Shown here one piece after another: positions 1-9,758 of a DNA stretch of 64,000 bases (position 1 is its first letter; every line of letters begins with the position of its first letter). A program made the translations under genes and the position numbers. Origin of the DNA: Methylobacterium currus (GTDB lineage Bacteria; Pseudomonadota; Alphaproteobacteria; Rhizobiales; Beijerinckiaceae); assembly GCF_003058325.1 (NCBI RefSeq), contig NZ_CP028844.1, forward strand, positions 78,501-142,500, written 5' to 3'. Below the pieces are notes generated by a model. It did no database searches. It had not been told where the DNA came from and saw only the letters and a list, made by a program, of their open reading frames with translations.

Positions 1-291
1 CTGATGCCGGACCTCCAGCGGGTCGGCGGCGTCACCGAGTTCATGCGCGTCGGCCACCTCGCCGAGGCGCACGACCTGCCGGTCTCGAGCCACCTGTTCC
101 CGGAGCAGAGCCTGAGCGTGCTCGGGGCGCTGGCGAACGCCCATTCCCTCGAAGTCATGCCGTGGTTCTCGAGCTTGTACTGCGAGAGACTGGACTTCGC
201 CGACGGATACGCCATCGTACCGGAGCGGCCAGGCTTCGGCTTCACCTTCGACGAGGACCGGATCCGGCACCTGGAGCAGCAAGGCGCTTAA
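1..291 (+). CDS. Enolase-superfamily (mandelate racemase/muconate lactonizing type) enzyme, C-terminal fragment
   Basis: This is the 3' end of a gene that begins before the window; 96 codons remain before the TAA stop. The translated end reads DLQRVGGVTEF near its start, then HDLPVSSHLFPE, and an ALANAHSLEVMPW stretch. That pattern matches the last part of the (beta/alpha)7-beta barrel of mandelate racemase-like enzymes: an Asp/Gly-Gly strand, a catalytic-site His in SSH, and a Glu on the final strand. Such enzymes abstract a proton alpha to a carboxylate, usually from sugar acids or aromatic hydroxy acids. It lies 42 bp before a Liv-type ABC importer on the same strand, so it may process the imported compound. 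The N-terminal capping domain and metal ligands are outside the window, so substrate cannot be judged. Confidence 0.75.
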   Translation: MMPDLQRVGGVTEFMRVGHLAEAHDLPVSSHLFPEQSLSVLGALANAHSLEVMPWFSSLYCERLDFADGYAIVPERPGFGFTFDEDRIRHLEQQGA

Positions 292-333
292 ACAAAACCG
301 CGCCGGCTGACGTGACAACGGGAGGAGGACGCC

Positions 334-1530
334 ATGGTGACGACGAACCGTCGTGCGCTCGTGATGAATGCTGCCGGCCTCGCGGGGGCGGCGGCCCTCG
401 GGTTTCCCCGGCCGGCCCTGGCGCAGGGAGAGCCCCTGCGCATCGGCTGGCTCGCGGCGATGACCGGTCCCAGCTCGGCCCCGACGGTCGGGTTCAACCG
501 CGGCGTGGTCTTCGCAACCGAGGCGATCAACGGCGCCGGCGGCATCAAGGGCCGCAAGATCGAGATCGTCACCCGCGACTCGCAAGGCGACCCGACCAAG
601 GCGGTCAACGCCGTGCAGGAGATGATCAGCCAGGCCAAGGTCCACGCCATCTGGGGTCCGACCAATTCCGGCGAGGCCCTGGCGACGACCCCGATCATGG
701 CGCGGGCGAAGATGCCGAACATCCACCCCTGCGTGATCGATAGCCTGATCGATCCGGCGAAGTACCCCAACGCCTTCCGCATCGCCCCGTCGAACACCCA
801 GTGGGACGATGCGGTGCGCAATTACTGCCTCAAGGTGCTGAAGGTGAAGCGCGTCGCGGTGATCGGCGACACCACCGGCTACGGGGTCACCGCCGCCAAG
901 GCCTCGGCCGCGGCGTTCAAGCAGGACGGGGCCGAGGTGGTCTATCTCGGCAACATCGATTCGACCCAGCCCGACATGACTCCCGACATGCTGCGCGCCC
1001 GCAATGCCGGCGCCGAGACGCTGGTGGTGTGGAGCGTGTCGACCGGCATGGATGCCCGCCTGTTCAACACCCGCGCCCGGATGGGCTGGGACGTGCCGAT
1101 CGTCGGCCACCCCTCGATGGCCTCGGGCGAGATCGGCGGGCTCCTGGAGAAGCCGGCGAACTGGGACAAGGTCTACGCGGTCGGCTACCGCAGCTGCTCC
1201 TACGACGAATCCGGCAAGCTCACCCCGCGCAGCGAGGAGTTCGTCGCCCGGCTGAAGGGCAAGGTCCCGCTCTCCGACACCCTGCTGTGGTGGGTGGCGG
1301 CCGGCTACGACGCGGTCAGCCTGATCGCCAAGGCGGTGGAGGAGACGGGGTCCAGCGCGCCCGACGCCATCGTCAAGCACTGGAACGGGCTGACGAAGTA
1401 TCCGGGCATCTTCGGCGACTACACCTATACGGCAAAGGAGCATAACGGCTACCCGACCGAGGAGGTGGTGATGTCGGCGGCGAATTCCGGCCGCGACGGC
1501 AGCTTCCGGCTCGCCCCGGGCTATTCCTGA
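334..1530 (+). CDS. Branched-chain-type ABC transporter substrate-binding protein (Peripla_BP_6)
   Basis: A 398-residue periplasmic binding protein. The N-terminus has a twin-arginine-like signal (NRRALVM, then an Ala-rich hydrophobic stretch ending PALAQG), suggesting Tat export. The mature part opens with the family pattern LRIGWLAAMTGPSS, followed by EAINGAGGIKGRKIEIV and, further on, GPTNSGEA, all typical of Leu/Ile/Val- and amide-binding type I periplasmic proteins. The ATG start at 334 is preceded by a strong GGAGGAGG ribosome site at 321-328. It is the first gene of an apparent operon with LivH, LivM-LivG and LivF (1554-4949), with only 23 bp to the next gene. The ligand is unknown. 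The preceding enolase-superfamily gene suggests an organic acid rather than an amino acid, but that is inference. Confidence 0.88.
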   Translation: MVTTNRRALVMNAAGLAGAAALGFPRPALAQGEPLRIGWLAAMTGPSSAPTVGFNRGVVFATEAINGAGGIKGRKIEIVTRDSQGDPTKAVNAVQEMISQAKVHAIWGPTNSGEALATTPIMARAKMPNIHPCVIDSLIDPAKYPNAFRIAPSNTQWDDAVRNYCLKVLKVKRVAVIGDTTGYGVTAAKASAAAFKQDGAEVVYLGNIDSTQPDMTPDMLRARNAGAETLVVWSVSTGMDARLFNTRARMGWDVPIVGHPSMASGEIGGLLEKPANWDKVYAVGYRSCSYDESGKLTPRSEEFVARLKGKVPLSDTLLWWVAAGYDAVSLIAKAVEETGSSAPDAIVKHWNGLTKYPGIFGDYTYTAKEHNGYPTEEVVMSAANSGRDGSFRLAPGYS

Positions 1531-1553
1531 CGAAGGGGGGAGGGAGCGCCGCC

Positions 1554-2414
1554 ATGCTCGCCTCGATCCTGGCCTCGGGCCTCGCCGTCGGCGCGATCTA
1601 CGCGCTGATCGGCATCACCTACAACACGATGTTCTCGACCTCCCGGGTGATGAGCTTCACCGCCGGCCAGCTCGGGATGCTCGGCGGCGTGCTCGGCTCG
1701 CTGTTCACGTTGCGCCTCGGGCTGCCCTGGCCGCTCGGGCTCCTGCTCACCCTTGCCTGCGGGGCGCTCGTCGGCATCGTCACCGAGTTCGTGGCGGTGC
1801 GCCCGGTGCTCAAAAGCCTCGACCAGCACCTCTACGTGCTCTCGACGCTCGCTCTGGCGCTGATGATCCAGCAGGTCACGGCGATCGGCTGGAGCACCGA
1901 GCCGCAGCCCTTCCCGCGGCTCCTCGGGGGCTTTGCGGAGAACATCCTCGACGAGAAGTTCTGGCTGCCGGTTGCCGCCTGCCTGATCGTGGTCCTGGGC
2001 CTCGAACTCCTCTACCGCCGCACGCTGCTCGGCCATGCCTTCCTGGCGGTGGCAGAGGACAACTTCGCGGCGCGCGCGCTCGGCCTGCCCGAGCGGCGCC
2101 TGCGGGTGATGAGCTACGCGCTGGCCGGCGGCATCGGGGCGCTCGCTGGCTATGCCGGCGGCGAGTTGCTGCTCGCCTTCTTCGCCAACGGGCCGCATCT
2201 CAACTTCTACGGCTTCATCCCGGTGGCGCTCGGGGGGCTGGGCAACAACCGCGGCGCGCTCGTCGGCGGCCTCGTCCTCGGGCTGTTTCAGCAGACCGCG
2301 AACTTCGTCGTCGGCGGCATCTTCGCGTCGGTGGCGGTCTTCACCCTGTTCATCGTCGTGCTGCTGGCCGCTCCCCAAGGGCTCCTCGGCTCGGGCCAAG
2401 CGAGGCGCGTATGA
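1554..2414 (+). CDS. Branched-chain-type ABC transporter permease, LivH family
   Basis: A 286-residue inner-membrane permease. It starts with the family N-terminus LASGLAVGAIYALIGI and contains about eight hydrophobic segments. The conserved cytoplasmic coupling region reads FLAVAEDNFAARALGLP (about residues 161-177), where LivH proteins contact the ATPase, and the end reads LLAAPQGLLG. Length is normal for LivH (280-300). It forms the transmembrane channel with the permease half of the next gene. The last codons overlap the ATG of that gene by four bases (ATGA at 2411-2414), which implies translational coupling. Pairing with the binding protein at 334 is by position. Confidence 0.9.
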   Translation: MLASILASGLAVGAIYALIGITYNTMFSTSRVMSFTAGQLGMLGGVLGSLFTLRLGLPWPLGLLLTLACGALVGIVTEFVAVRPVLKSLDQHLYVLSTLALALMIQQVTAIGWSTEPQPFPRLLGGFAENILDEKFWLPVAACLIVVLGLELLYRRTLLGHAFLAVAEDNFAARALGLPERRLRVMSYALAGGIGALAGYAGGELLLAFFANGPHLNFYGFIPVALGGLGNNRGALVGGLVLGLFQQTANFVVGGIFASVAVFTLFIVVLLAAPQGLLGSGQARRV

Positions 2415-4196
2415 GTGTTCCTTCCGCCGTCGCGGCCTCGGAAAGCCCCGCCCGCGACCGTACGGGCGCGCGCCTCGCGGCGGCCGCGCCCTTCCTGCTC
2501 ATCCTGGGCCTGGCGCTCGTCGTCCCGCTCTTCGGCAACGATTACTGGACGCTGATCGCCACGCGGGCGGCGATCTACTGGATCCTGGTCTCGGGCCTCA
2601 ACCTCGTCGTCGGCTTCGCCGGGCAGCTCGCCATCGGGTACGTGGCCCTCCTGCTGGTCGGCGCCTACACCACCAGCGTGCTCGCGGCCGGCACCGTCCT
2701 GCCGGCCTTTCCGGTCGTCGTGGCGCTCGCCTGCGCTGGGCTGGTCGGGGCTCTGGTCGGGGTGATCGTCGGCCTGCCGGCCCTGCGGCTGCGCACCTTC
2801 TACTTCGCCATGACGACGTTGGGCTTCGCCACCATCGTCACGCAGATCGCTTTGGCCTGGCAGGACGTGACCGGCGGCGGCATCGGCATCACCGGGCCGG
2901 AGATGCCGGCGCCGTTCGATTCGCGTCTCGGCTTCTACGCCCTGTGCCTCGCGGGCGCGGTCTTATGCACCTGGATGACGCTGAACGTCGCGGGCAGCCG
3001 CTACGGCCGGGCCCTGGTGGCGGTCCGCGACGCCGAGGTGGCGGCCGAAGCCGTCGGCATCTCGAAGCCCCGCCTCCTCGTCGCGGTGTTCCTGTTCGCC
3101 GGCTGCGTCGCCGCGATCGCCGGGGGGCTGTTCGCCTCGCTCCAGACCTACATCACGCCGGACGCCTTCACGTTCGATCTCTCGCTCCTGTTCTTCATCG
3201 CGGTGCTGATCGGCGGGCGCGGCTCGGTGCTGGGCCCTCTGATCGGCACGGTTCTGCTCACCATCCTGCCGGAGGTGGCGGCTCCCCTCGCGGCCTGGTC
3301 GACCTTCCTCTACGCGTTCCTCCTCCTCGTCATCGTGGTGGCGCTGCCCGGCGGCATCGCCGACCTCCTCGACCGCAGCCAGCGCCGGCCGCTGCCGGCC
3401 GAGCGTCACATCGCCCCGCGCCAGGCCGCCCTCCAGGAGCTCGCGGCGGGCGCCGCGACGCGTGAGCCGATCACGCTCGCGGGCGTGCGCCTGAGCTTCG
3501 GCGCCGTGAAGGCGATCGACGGGCTCGACCTGACCCTGCGGCCCGGCGGCGTTCACGGCCTCATCGGCCCGAACGGCTCCGGGAAAACCACGACGCTGAA
3601 CGTCATCTCAGGGTACTACCGGCCGCAACAGGGGCAGGTGATGCTGGGCAGCCGGTCGCTGCTCTCCGAGGCGCGGGAGGCGCGCGCGCTGCTTCGCATC
3701 GCCCGCACCTTCCAGACCCCGCGGATCGTGGCTGAGGCCACCGTCATCGAGAACGTCATGCTGGGCGGCAGCGTCGCGGGGCGCGCCACCCTGGCGGAGG
3801 CGTTGCTCTCGCTGAAGCGCCACCGCGAGGACGAGCGGTCCTTGCGGGACGCGGCCCGCCTCGCCCTCCGGGCGGTCGGGCTCGACGGCCTCGACGACGT
3901 GCGGGCCGGGCGGCTCCAGCACAGCGAGTTGCGCTTCCTCGAGATCGCCCGCGCGTTGATGCTGCGCCCGGCCTTCCTGCTCCTCGACGAGCCGGCGGCG
4001 GGCCTCTCGTCGATCGAGATCCAGCGCCTCGGCGGGCTGATCCGGGCGGTGGCGGATGCCGGGATCGGCGTGCTCCTCGTCGAGCACCACGCCGACCTCA
4101 TCTTCGCGATCTGCGACGAGGTCACGGTGCTCAATCTCGGTCGAGTCCTGGCCTCGGGAACACCTGCGGAGATCCGCAGCCACAGGGAGGTGGTCA

Positions 4197-4216
<20 letters not shown>
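2411..4216 (+). CDS. Fused LivM permease - LivG ATP-binding protein
   Basis: A 601-residue fusion. Residues 1-320 are a LivM-type permease with multiple membrane spans and the coupling-helix pattern ALVAVRDAEVAAEAVGI (about 201-217). A linker follows, and residues 352-601 are a LivG-type ABC ATPase. Walker A is GPNGSGKTT (386-394), the Q-loop is RTFQTPRI, Walker B is FLLLDEPAAG (about 522-531), and the switch His lies in VLLVEHHADL. The ABC signature is unusual. Where LivG normally has LS-Y-G-Q/E-Q-R, this protein has LQHSELRFLEIARAL, without the signature glycine. Permease-ATPase fusion is known in this transporter class in alphaproteobacteria. The gene overlaps livH at its start and the LivF gene at its end. 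Confidence 0.9.
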
Positions 4217-4949
<733 letters not shown>

Positions 4950-4984
4950 GGGTTTTGGCAGGCGGACCGGCCTGCCGCCCCCGC

Positions 4985-5031
4985 CGTCATCGCCTCAATC
5001 CCGCAGGCGGTGCGAAGCTGAGGCGATGACG
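4985..5031. terminator. Bidirectional terminator-like inverted repeat between convergent genes
   Basis: Two perfect 13-base complementary arms (4985-4997, starting CGTCATCGCC, and 5019-5031) are separated by 21 bases. It lies between the converging 3' ends of the LivF gene and the KstD-like gene, where a hairpin would end transcripts from both sides. There is no T-run, so termination could be factor-dependent. Confidence 0.55.
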
Positions 5032-5087
5032 CGGGGTGCGGTCGGCATGTACGTCGGATCGACCGAACCCGCCGATCAGTCAGGCGC

Positions 5088-6815
5088 TCAGGCGGCATCC
5101 GGCCGGGCCGGCGCGTCGGCCGCCGCTGCCCCGGCGAGGTGGCGCCCGGCAATGTAGCCGAAGGTGAGCGCCGGCCCGAGCGTGATGCCGCCGCCCGGAT
5201 AATTGCCGCCCATGATGCTCGCCATGTCGTTGCCGGCCGCGTAGAGGCCCGGGATCGGACGGCCCTGCCCGTCGAGGACGCGGGCATGGCCGTCGGACTT
5301 GAGACCCGCGAATGTGCCGAGGTCGCCCACCACCACCTCGACGGCGTAGAAGGGGCCGGTCGCGATCGGCGCGAGGCACGGATTGGGCGTGAATTCCGGG
5401 TCGCCGTTGAAGCGGTTATAGGCGGTCGAGCCCTTGCCGAAGGCCTTGTCCTCGCCGGTCCGGACGTCGCGGTTCCAGGCGGCGACCGTGTCCTCCAGCC
5501 CCGCCGGGTCGATCCCGGCGTTGCGGGCCAGCTCCGCGACGGTCCGGCCGGTCTTCAGGTAGCCGGAGCGGACGTTCGGCCCGACCGGCACCGGGAAGGG
5601 TTTGACGAAGCCGAGGCCGAAGCGCTTCAGGAACGGCTTGTCGACGACCAGGAAGGCACGGGCCGCCGCTCCCGGTGCCTTCGCGGCGAACAGGGCCTGC
5701 ACGAAGTCGTGGTAGGAATTGGCCTCGTTCACGAAGCGCCGGCCGTTCGGCAAAACGGCGATCAGCCCGGGCTTGGCGCGGTCGATGAAGTGCGGAAAGA
5801 CGCCGAAGCCGCCGCCCTTGCGCGGCACGCGCGACACCGGCACCCAGGCGGCGGCGTTGGGATAGCTGTCCTCGACGACGGCCCCGGCTTCCTCGCCGAG
5901 GCGCAGGCCGTCGCCGGTATTGCCGGCGGGCGCCGGCGAGACATGGCCGTCATCGTCCCGGTCATGCGGGAAGAAGGCCTGGCGGCGCGCCTTGTCCTGC
6001 GGGAAGCCGCCGGCGGCCAGCACGACGCCGCGCCGGGTGCGGACCGTCACGGTCCCGCCGTCCTTGCCGATCGTCGCGCCGCGGACCGCGCCGTCCTCGA
6101 CGATCAGCCCGGTCGCCGGCGCCCTGGTCCAGACGTCGACGCCGAGATCGAGAGCGCTGCGGAAGAGGCGGGCCGCCAGCGCGTTGCCGTTCGTCAGCAG
6201 CATGCCGCGCCCGCTCTTGAGGAGGTCGCGGGCATGGGAGGCGAGGCGTCCGCCGACATAGAGGGCGGAGGCGAGCGAGCGCGTCACGTTGAAGAAGTGC
6301 TTCAGCTCGGGGCCGGAGCCGATCATCAGGCCGACGAAGGTCAGTTCCGGCAGCGGCGGGCGCAGCCGCTTCAGCTCGTCCCCGAGGTCCTCGCCGCGGA
6401 AGTTCCGCGCCTTGATCGAGCGCCCGCCGGAGCGCCCGCCCGGCGCCGTCGGATGGTAGTCGGAGAAGGCCGAGGCCGCCTCGAAGGTGACGGCCGTCCG
6501 GGTCTCGAAGAAGTCGACCGCCTCCGGGCCGTTCGCCAGGAAGGCGTCGACGCAGTCCGCGTTGAAGTGGTTGCCGGCCTCGTGGCGCAGGTAGGTGCGG
6601 GCCGCCTCGATGCTGTCCTGGATGCCGTCGCGCCGCGAGACGGAATTGTTGGGCACCCACAGGAAGCCGCCCGAATAGGCGGTGGTGCCGCCGACGAACT
6701 CCGCCTTCTCGGCCAGGATCACGGAGAGCCCGTGCGACGCGGCCGTGACCGCCGCCGCGAAGCCGCCGGCTCCGGAGCCGACGACGAGGACGTCGCATTC
6801 CACTGTCTTGCTCAT
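5088..6815 (-). CDS. FAD-dependent oxidoreductase, 3-ketosteroid dehydrogenase/fumarate reductase flavoprotein family
   Basis: A 575-residue flavoprotein. The N-terminal dinucleotide fold is VLVVGSGAGGFAAA (residues 9-22), followed by GGTTAYSGGFLWVPNN (42-57), the pattern of KstD and related FAD_binding_2 enzymes. The C-terminus has YAAGNDMASIMGGNYPGGG and an ITLGPALTFGYIAG segment that closes the FAD site. These enzymes introduce or remove C=C bonds next to a carbonyl in steroids, alicyclic ketones or acids. I placed the start at 6815 because GAGG lies six bases upstream; an in-frame ATG at 6827 overlaps the preceding stop but has no ribosome site. It is the last gene of a four-gene minus-strand operon with an Old Yellow Enzyme, an EthD protein and an SDR. 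Substrate unknown. Confidence 0.8.
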   Translation of the reverse strand: MSKTVECDVLVVGSGAGGFAAAVTAASHGLSVILAEKAEFVGGTTAYSGGFLWVPNNSVSRRDGIQDSIEAARTYLRHEAGNHFNADCVDAFLANGPEAVDFFETRTAVTFEAASAFSDYHPTAPGGRSGGRSIKARNFRGEDLGDELKRLRPPLPELTFVGLMIGSGPELKHFFNVTRSLASALYVGGRLASHARDLLKSGRGMLLTNGNALAARLFRSALDLGVDVWTRAPATGLIVEDGAVRGATIGKDGGTVTVRTRRGVVLAAGGFPQDKARRQAFFPHDRDDDGHVSPAPAGNTGDGLRLGEEAGAVVEDSYPNAAAWVPVSRVPRKGGGFGVFPHFIDRAKPGLIAVLPNGRRFVNEANSYHDFVQALFAAKAPGAAARAFLVVDKPFLKRFGLGFVKPFPVPVGPNVRSGYLKTGRTVAELARNAGIDPAGLEDTVAAWNRDVRTGEDKAFGKGSTAYNRFNGDPEFTPNPCLAPIATGPFYAVEVVVGDLGTFAGLKSDGHARVLDGQGRPIPGLYAAGNDMASIMGGNYPGGGITLGPALTFGYIAGRHLAGAAAADAPARPDAA

Positions 6816-6823
6816 CGTCCGCC

Positions 6824-8059
6824 TCATAGGGTCGTCGAAGGGGAGGGCGCGCGCAGGGCGCGGCGGCGGTCGCGCAGGAGCGGCCCCATCGCCTCGTCGC
6901 GCTTGGCCAGCCAGGCGCCGTGCCGGACCGGCCAGCCGGCATAGTTGGGGGGAAGGCCGAGATCCTCGGCGGCGCGGCGCGGCCAGTACGGGTCCGCGAG
7001 GGCGGCCCGCCCGACCGCCACGAGGTCGGCGGCGCCGGAACGCAGGATGTCCTCGGCCTGGGGACCGTCGACGATCATCCCGACGGCCTGGGTGACGACC
7101 CCCGCCTCCTGCCGGATCCGCCCGGCATACCCGACCTGGAAGCCGAGCCCGCGCGGCACCGTGATCCGCCGCGTCTCCTCGCTCAAGCCCCCCGACGAGA
7201 CGTCGACCACGTCGACTCCCGCCGATGTCAGAGCGCGCGCGAGGGCGACGGAATCGTCGAGGTCCCAGCTGTCCGCGGCGCCGTCCACCGCCGAGATGCG
7301 GCAGAACAGCGGACGCGCCGCGGGCCACTCCGCCCGCACGCGCGCGGCGATGGCGAGCGGCAGCCGCATGCGGTTCTCGCGCGGGCCGCCGAAGGCGTCC
7401 CGGCGCCGGTTGGCCAGCGGCGAGAGGAAGCTCGTGGCGAGGTAGCCGTGCCCGAAATGCAGCTCGACGACGTCGAAGCCGGCCGCGACCGCCCGTCGTG
7501 TCGCCGCCGCGAAGTCCTCGATCACCGCGGCGATCCCGGCCTCGTCGAGGGCGTCTGGCACCGTCCATCCGGGCCCCGCCGCGACCGGGCTCGGCCCCAG
7601 CCTGCGCATTCCGTGGGCGTCGAGCTCGGCCTGGCTGAAGGCGTGGCCGCCCTCCCAGAGGGCGTGGCTTCCGGCCTTGCGGCCCGCATGGGCGAGCTGC
7701 ACGCCGATCAGGCCGCCCTGGCCGTGGACGAAGTCGACGACCCGGGCGAGGGGGGCGACCTGGGCGTCGGACCAGAGCCCGAGATCCTTGAGCCCGATCC
7801 GGCCGTGCGGCGAGACCGCCGTGCCCTCGGTCAGGATCAGCCCGGCCCCGCCGAGGGCGAACTTGCCGAGATGGACGAGGTGCCAGTCGGTGGCACGGCC
7901 GTCCTCGGCGGCGTGCTGGCACATCGGCGAGATGACGACGCGGTTGGGCAGCACCAGGTCGCGCAGCCGCAGCGGCGAGAACAGCAGCGGCCGGTCCGGC
8001 TCGTTGGCGCCTCTCTGGGCGGGTTGCTGGGCAGGTTGCCGGGCGGGCTCGTCAGACAA
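6824..8059 (-). CDS. NADH:flavin oxidoreductase, Old Yellow Enzyme family (YqjM-like)
   Basis: About 411 residues as drawn. Recognisable OYE features are LLFSPLRLRDLVLPNRVVISPMCQ at the first strand, IGVQLAHAGRK, the active-site region ELHFGHGYLATSFLSP followed by NRRRDAFGG, and VAVGRAALADPYW near the FMN phosphate site. The Cys in SPMCQ is that of the thermophilic-like (YqjM) subclass. OYEs reduce activated C=C bonds of enones. The start is uncertain: a TTG at 8059 sits at a suitable distance from GAGG and overlaps the upstream EthD gene by 8 bp, but the first 22 residues are low complexity and an alternative start is possible. With the KstD-like enzyme downstream it suggests redox work on a cyclic enone. 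Confidence 0.82.
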   Translation of the reverse strand: MSDEPARQPAQQPAQRGANEPDRPLLFSPLRLRDLVLPNRVVISPMCQHAAEDGRATDWHLVHLGKFALGGAGLILTEGTAVSPHGRIGLKDLGLWSDAQVAPLARVVDFVHGQGGLIGVQLAHAGRKAGSHALWEGGHAFSQAELDAHGMRRLGPSPVAAGPGWTVPDALDEAGIAAVIEDFAAATRRAVAAGFDVVELHFGHGYLATSFLSPLANRRRDAFGGPRENRMRLPLAIAARVRAEWPAARPLFCRISAVDGAADSWDLDDSVALARALTSAGVDVVDVSSGGLSEETRRITVPRGLGFQVGYAGRIRQEAGVVTQAVGMIVDGPQAEDILRSGAADLVAVGRAALADPYWPRRAAEDLGLPPNYAGWPVRHGAWLAKRDEAMGPLLRDRRRALRAPSPSTTL

Positions 8060-8741
8060 CGGCGTGGACCTCGACCAGGAATGGCGTGATCTCGGCAATG
8101 AAGCTTTGCGCATGCGCCTGCGAGCGCATGGCCGCCGCGTCGGCGAAGGAGGCCTGGAGCGCCGCCTCGTCGGCAAACCACATCTCGACGATGCCGTCGG
8201 CCGGGACGGCGTCGTAGCCCGCCGGGCGGCCGGGCGGGGCCTGGCGCGAGAGGATCAGGTTCTGCCGGTAGCCGAGCAGCGTCGGGAAGGCGCGCACGAG
8301 GTCGCCGTGGACCTCGAACCACGCGTGCCGGAACTGCTCCGGCGTGAGGTGCGCCGGCCGCGTCAGGAACGACATCCGCTTGATCCAGCGGGGCGTCGAG
8401 GGATCGAACGGCACGACACTCCGCTGCTCGACCGTGACGATCCGGGTCTCGGCCAGGAATGCGGCTTCGTCCGCCCGGGTCGGCGGGTAGGCGGGCGAGT
8501 CGATCGCCGCCCGCATGGCCGCCTCGGACTCGAACCAGAGTTCCGAGATGCCGTCGATGTCCCACCTGCCGCGGGCGTGGTCGATGCCGAGCTGGCGGCG
8601 GTCGACGACATGGTTCTGGTGATAGGCGACGAGGCCCGGAAGCCGGGCGGCGAGCGGACCGTGCACGTCCCGCCAGTGGCGGCGGAAGGCGTCGGGCGAC
8701 AGGTCGGGCCGGCGCCGGAGCAGGCCCATGCGGACGAACAT
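8052..8741 (-). CDS. Tandem EthD-domain protein
   Basis: A 229-residue protein made of two EthD (dimeric alpha/beta-barrel) repeats. The first repeat has FRRHWRDVHGPLAARLPGL and later ELWFESEAAMRAAIDSP. The second has FRHAWFEVHGDLVRAFPTLLGY and EMWFADEAALQASFADA. The HW/AW..xVHG motif is the family hallmark. EthD relatives act beside cytochrome P450 or monooxygenase systems and in muconolactone- or polyketide-type chemistry. Most are single-domain, so a fused dimer is a mild oddity. It lies 13 bp downstream of the SDR gene and overlaps the OYE gene. No signal peptide, so cytoplasmic. Catalytic role not established. Confidence 0.8.
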   Translation of the reverse strand: MFVRMGLLRRRPDLSPDAFRRHWRDVHGPLAARLPGLVAYHQNHVVDRRQLGIDHARGRWDIDGISELWFESEAAMRAAIDSPAYPPTRADEAAFLAETRIVTVEQRSVVPFDPSTPRWIKRMSFLTRPAHLTPEQFRHAWFEVHGDLVRAFPTLLGYRQNLILSRQAPPGRPAGYDAVPADGIVEMWFADEAALQASFADAAAMRSQAHAQSFIAEITPFLVEVHAVV

Positions 8742-8754
8742 GCCGGGCCTCGCG

Positions 8755-9504
8755 TCAGAGGGCCAGATAGCCGCCGTCGACGACGAGCGTCGTCCCGGTG
8801 ACGTAGCTGGACATGGACGAGGCCAGGAACACGACCGGGCCGACGAGTTCCTCCGGCTCGCCGTAGCGGCCCATCGGGATACGGGCGAGGAAGCGCTCCG
8901 AGCGCTCCGGGTTGAGGCGCGTCGCCTCGGTCATCGGCGTCGCGATGGTGCCGGGGGCGATGGCGTTGACCCGGATCCCCTCGGGCGCGAGCTCGTGCGC
9001 GAGGCTCTGGGTCAGGGCCCGCAGGCCCGCCTTCGAGACCGGGTAGCTCACCGAGGTCGCGGTCGAGACGAACGAGGCGATCGACGCGATGTTGACGACC
9101 GTTCCCTTGGTCCGGCGCAACGCGGCGAGGAACGCCACCGTGACGTTGAGCGCGCCGGTGAGGTTGACGTCGATCGCCGCCTGCCAGTGGCGTGCGAGAT
9201 CCGGGCTGTCGATGGGGTGCCGCGGGCAGATCCCCGCATTGTTGACGATGATCGAGACGTCGCGCGCCGACGCGTCGAGCGAGGCCGCGAGGCGTTCGGC
9301 CGCCGCCTTGTCGGCGACGTCGAGGGCGTGGGCCTCGGCCCGGCCGCCGGCCTCGACGATCGCGCGGGCCGTCCTGTCGGCGGCGGCGTGGTCGATGTCG
9401 GTGCAGACGAGCGCGGCGCCCTCCTGCGCGAGGCCGCGGGCGATGGCCGCGCCATTGCCCTGTCCGGCGCCGGTCACCAGCGCGGTCCGTCCCTCCAGCA
9501 GCAT
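8755..9504 (-). CDS. SDR-family NAD(P)-dependent oxidoreductase (FabG-like)
   Basis: A 249-residue classical short-chain dehydrogenase. The cofactor site is TGAGQGNG (residues 10-17), the structural motif is NNAG, the catalytic Ser is in IASIASFVS, and the catalytic pair is YPVSK. The C-terminus VTGTTLVVDGGYLAL is typical. The Asp in CTDID after the second strand points to NAD(H) rather than NADPH, by family rule. It is the first gene of the minus-strand operon leading into the EthD, OYE and KstD-like genes. It starts opposite the second ABC importer, and the 254-bp gap between them holds a perfect palindrome. Confidence 0.87.
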   Translation of the reverse strand: MLLEGRTALVTGAGQGNGAAIARGLAQEGAALVCTDIDHAAADRTARAIVEAGGRAEAHALDVADKAAAERLAASLDASARDVSIIVNNAGICPRHPIDSPDLARHWQAAIDVNLTGALNVTVAFLAALRRTKGTVVNIASIASFVSTATSVSYPVSKAGLRALTQSLAHELAPEGIRVNAIAPGTIATPMTEATRLNPERSERFLARIPMGRYGEPEELVGPVVFLASSMSSYVTGTTLVVDGGYLAL

Positions 9505-9758
9505 GCGTCGCCTCCCTGCGTCGCCACGTCGGGCCCCTTCGAGGGAGCCTCGTCATGCCTTGCTATCGCATATGACGATCGCGTTCGCAAGAAACGAATT
9601 TGTTTCTTGCGTATCCGTTCGTGATCAGCTAACGTTTCCCCAATGGTTCGCTGCCCGGCCTGTGGTTCGGCGGCGGGCGACAAAAAGGGGCCGTGGCGGG
9701 GTGCGCCGCCTCGGCGGGACGGCTTGTCGGCCGCCTCATGCGCACCAGGGGAAGAAAC
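9505..9758. promoter_or_regulatory. Divergent promoter region with a 26-bp palindrome
   Basis: This gap separates the SDR operon (leftward) from the second Liv importer (rightward). A perfect inverted repeat runs from 9586 to 9611: arms CGCAAGAAAC and GTTTCTTGCG with a six-base GAATTT centre. Its place about 80 bp from the SDR start and 150 bp from the binding-protein start fits a shared operator. The IclR regulator at 14821 is the closest candidate binder, which is inference. No further ORF is visible here. Confidence 0.6.

Noticed and set aside
5139..6944. A long plus-strand open frame of about 600 codons opposite the KstD-like gene
   Set aside because: Its translation is Arg/Gly/Ala-rich with no fold motif. 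The opposite strand encodes a clear flavoprotein. Long antisense frames are expected in GC-rich DNA.
6815..7922. Upstream extension of the KstD-like frame to a start at 7922
   Set aside because: The added 370 codons lie inside the OYE gene in another frame and are Arg/Gly/Pro-rich; the real start is at 6815.
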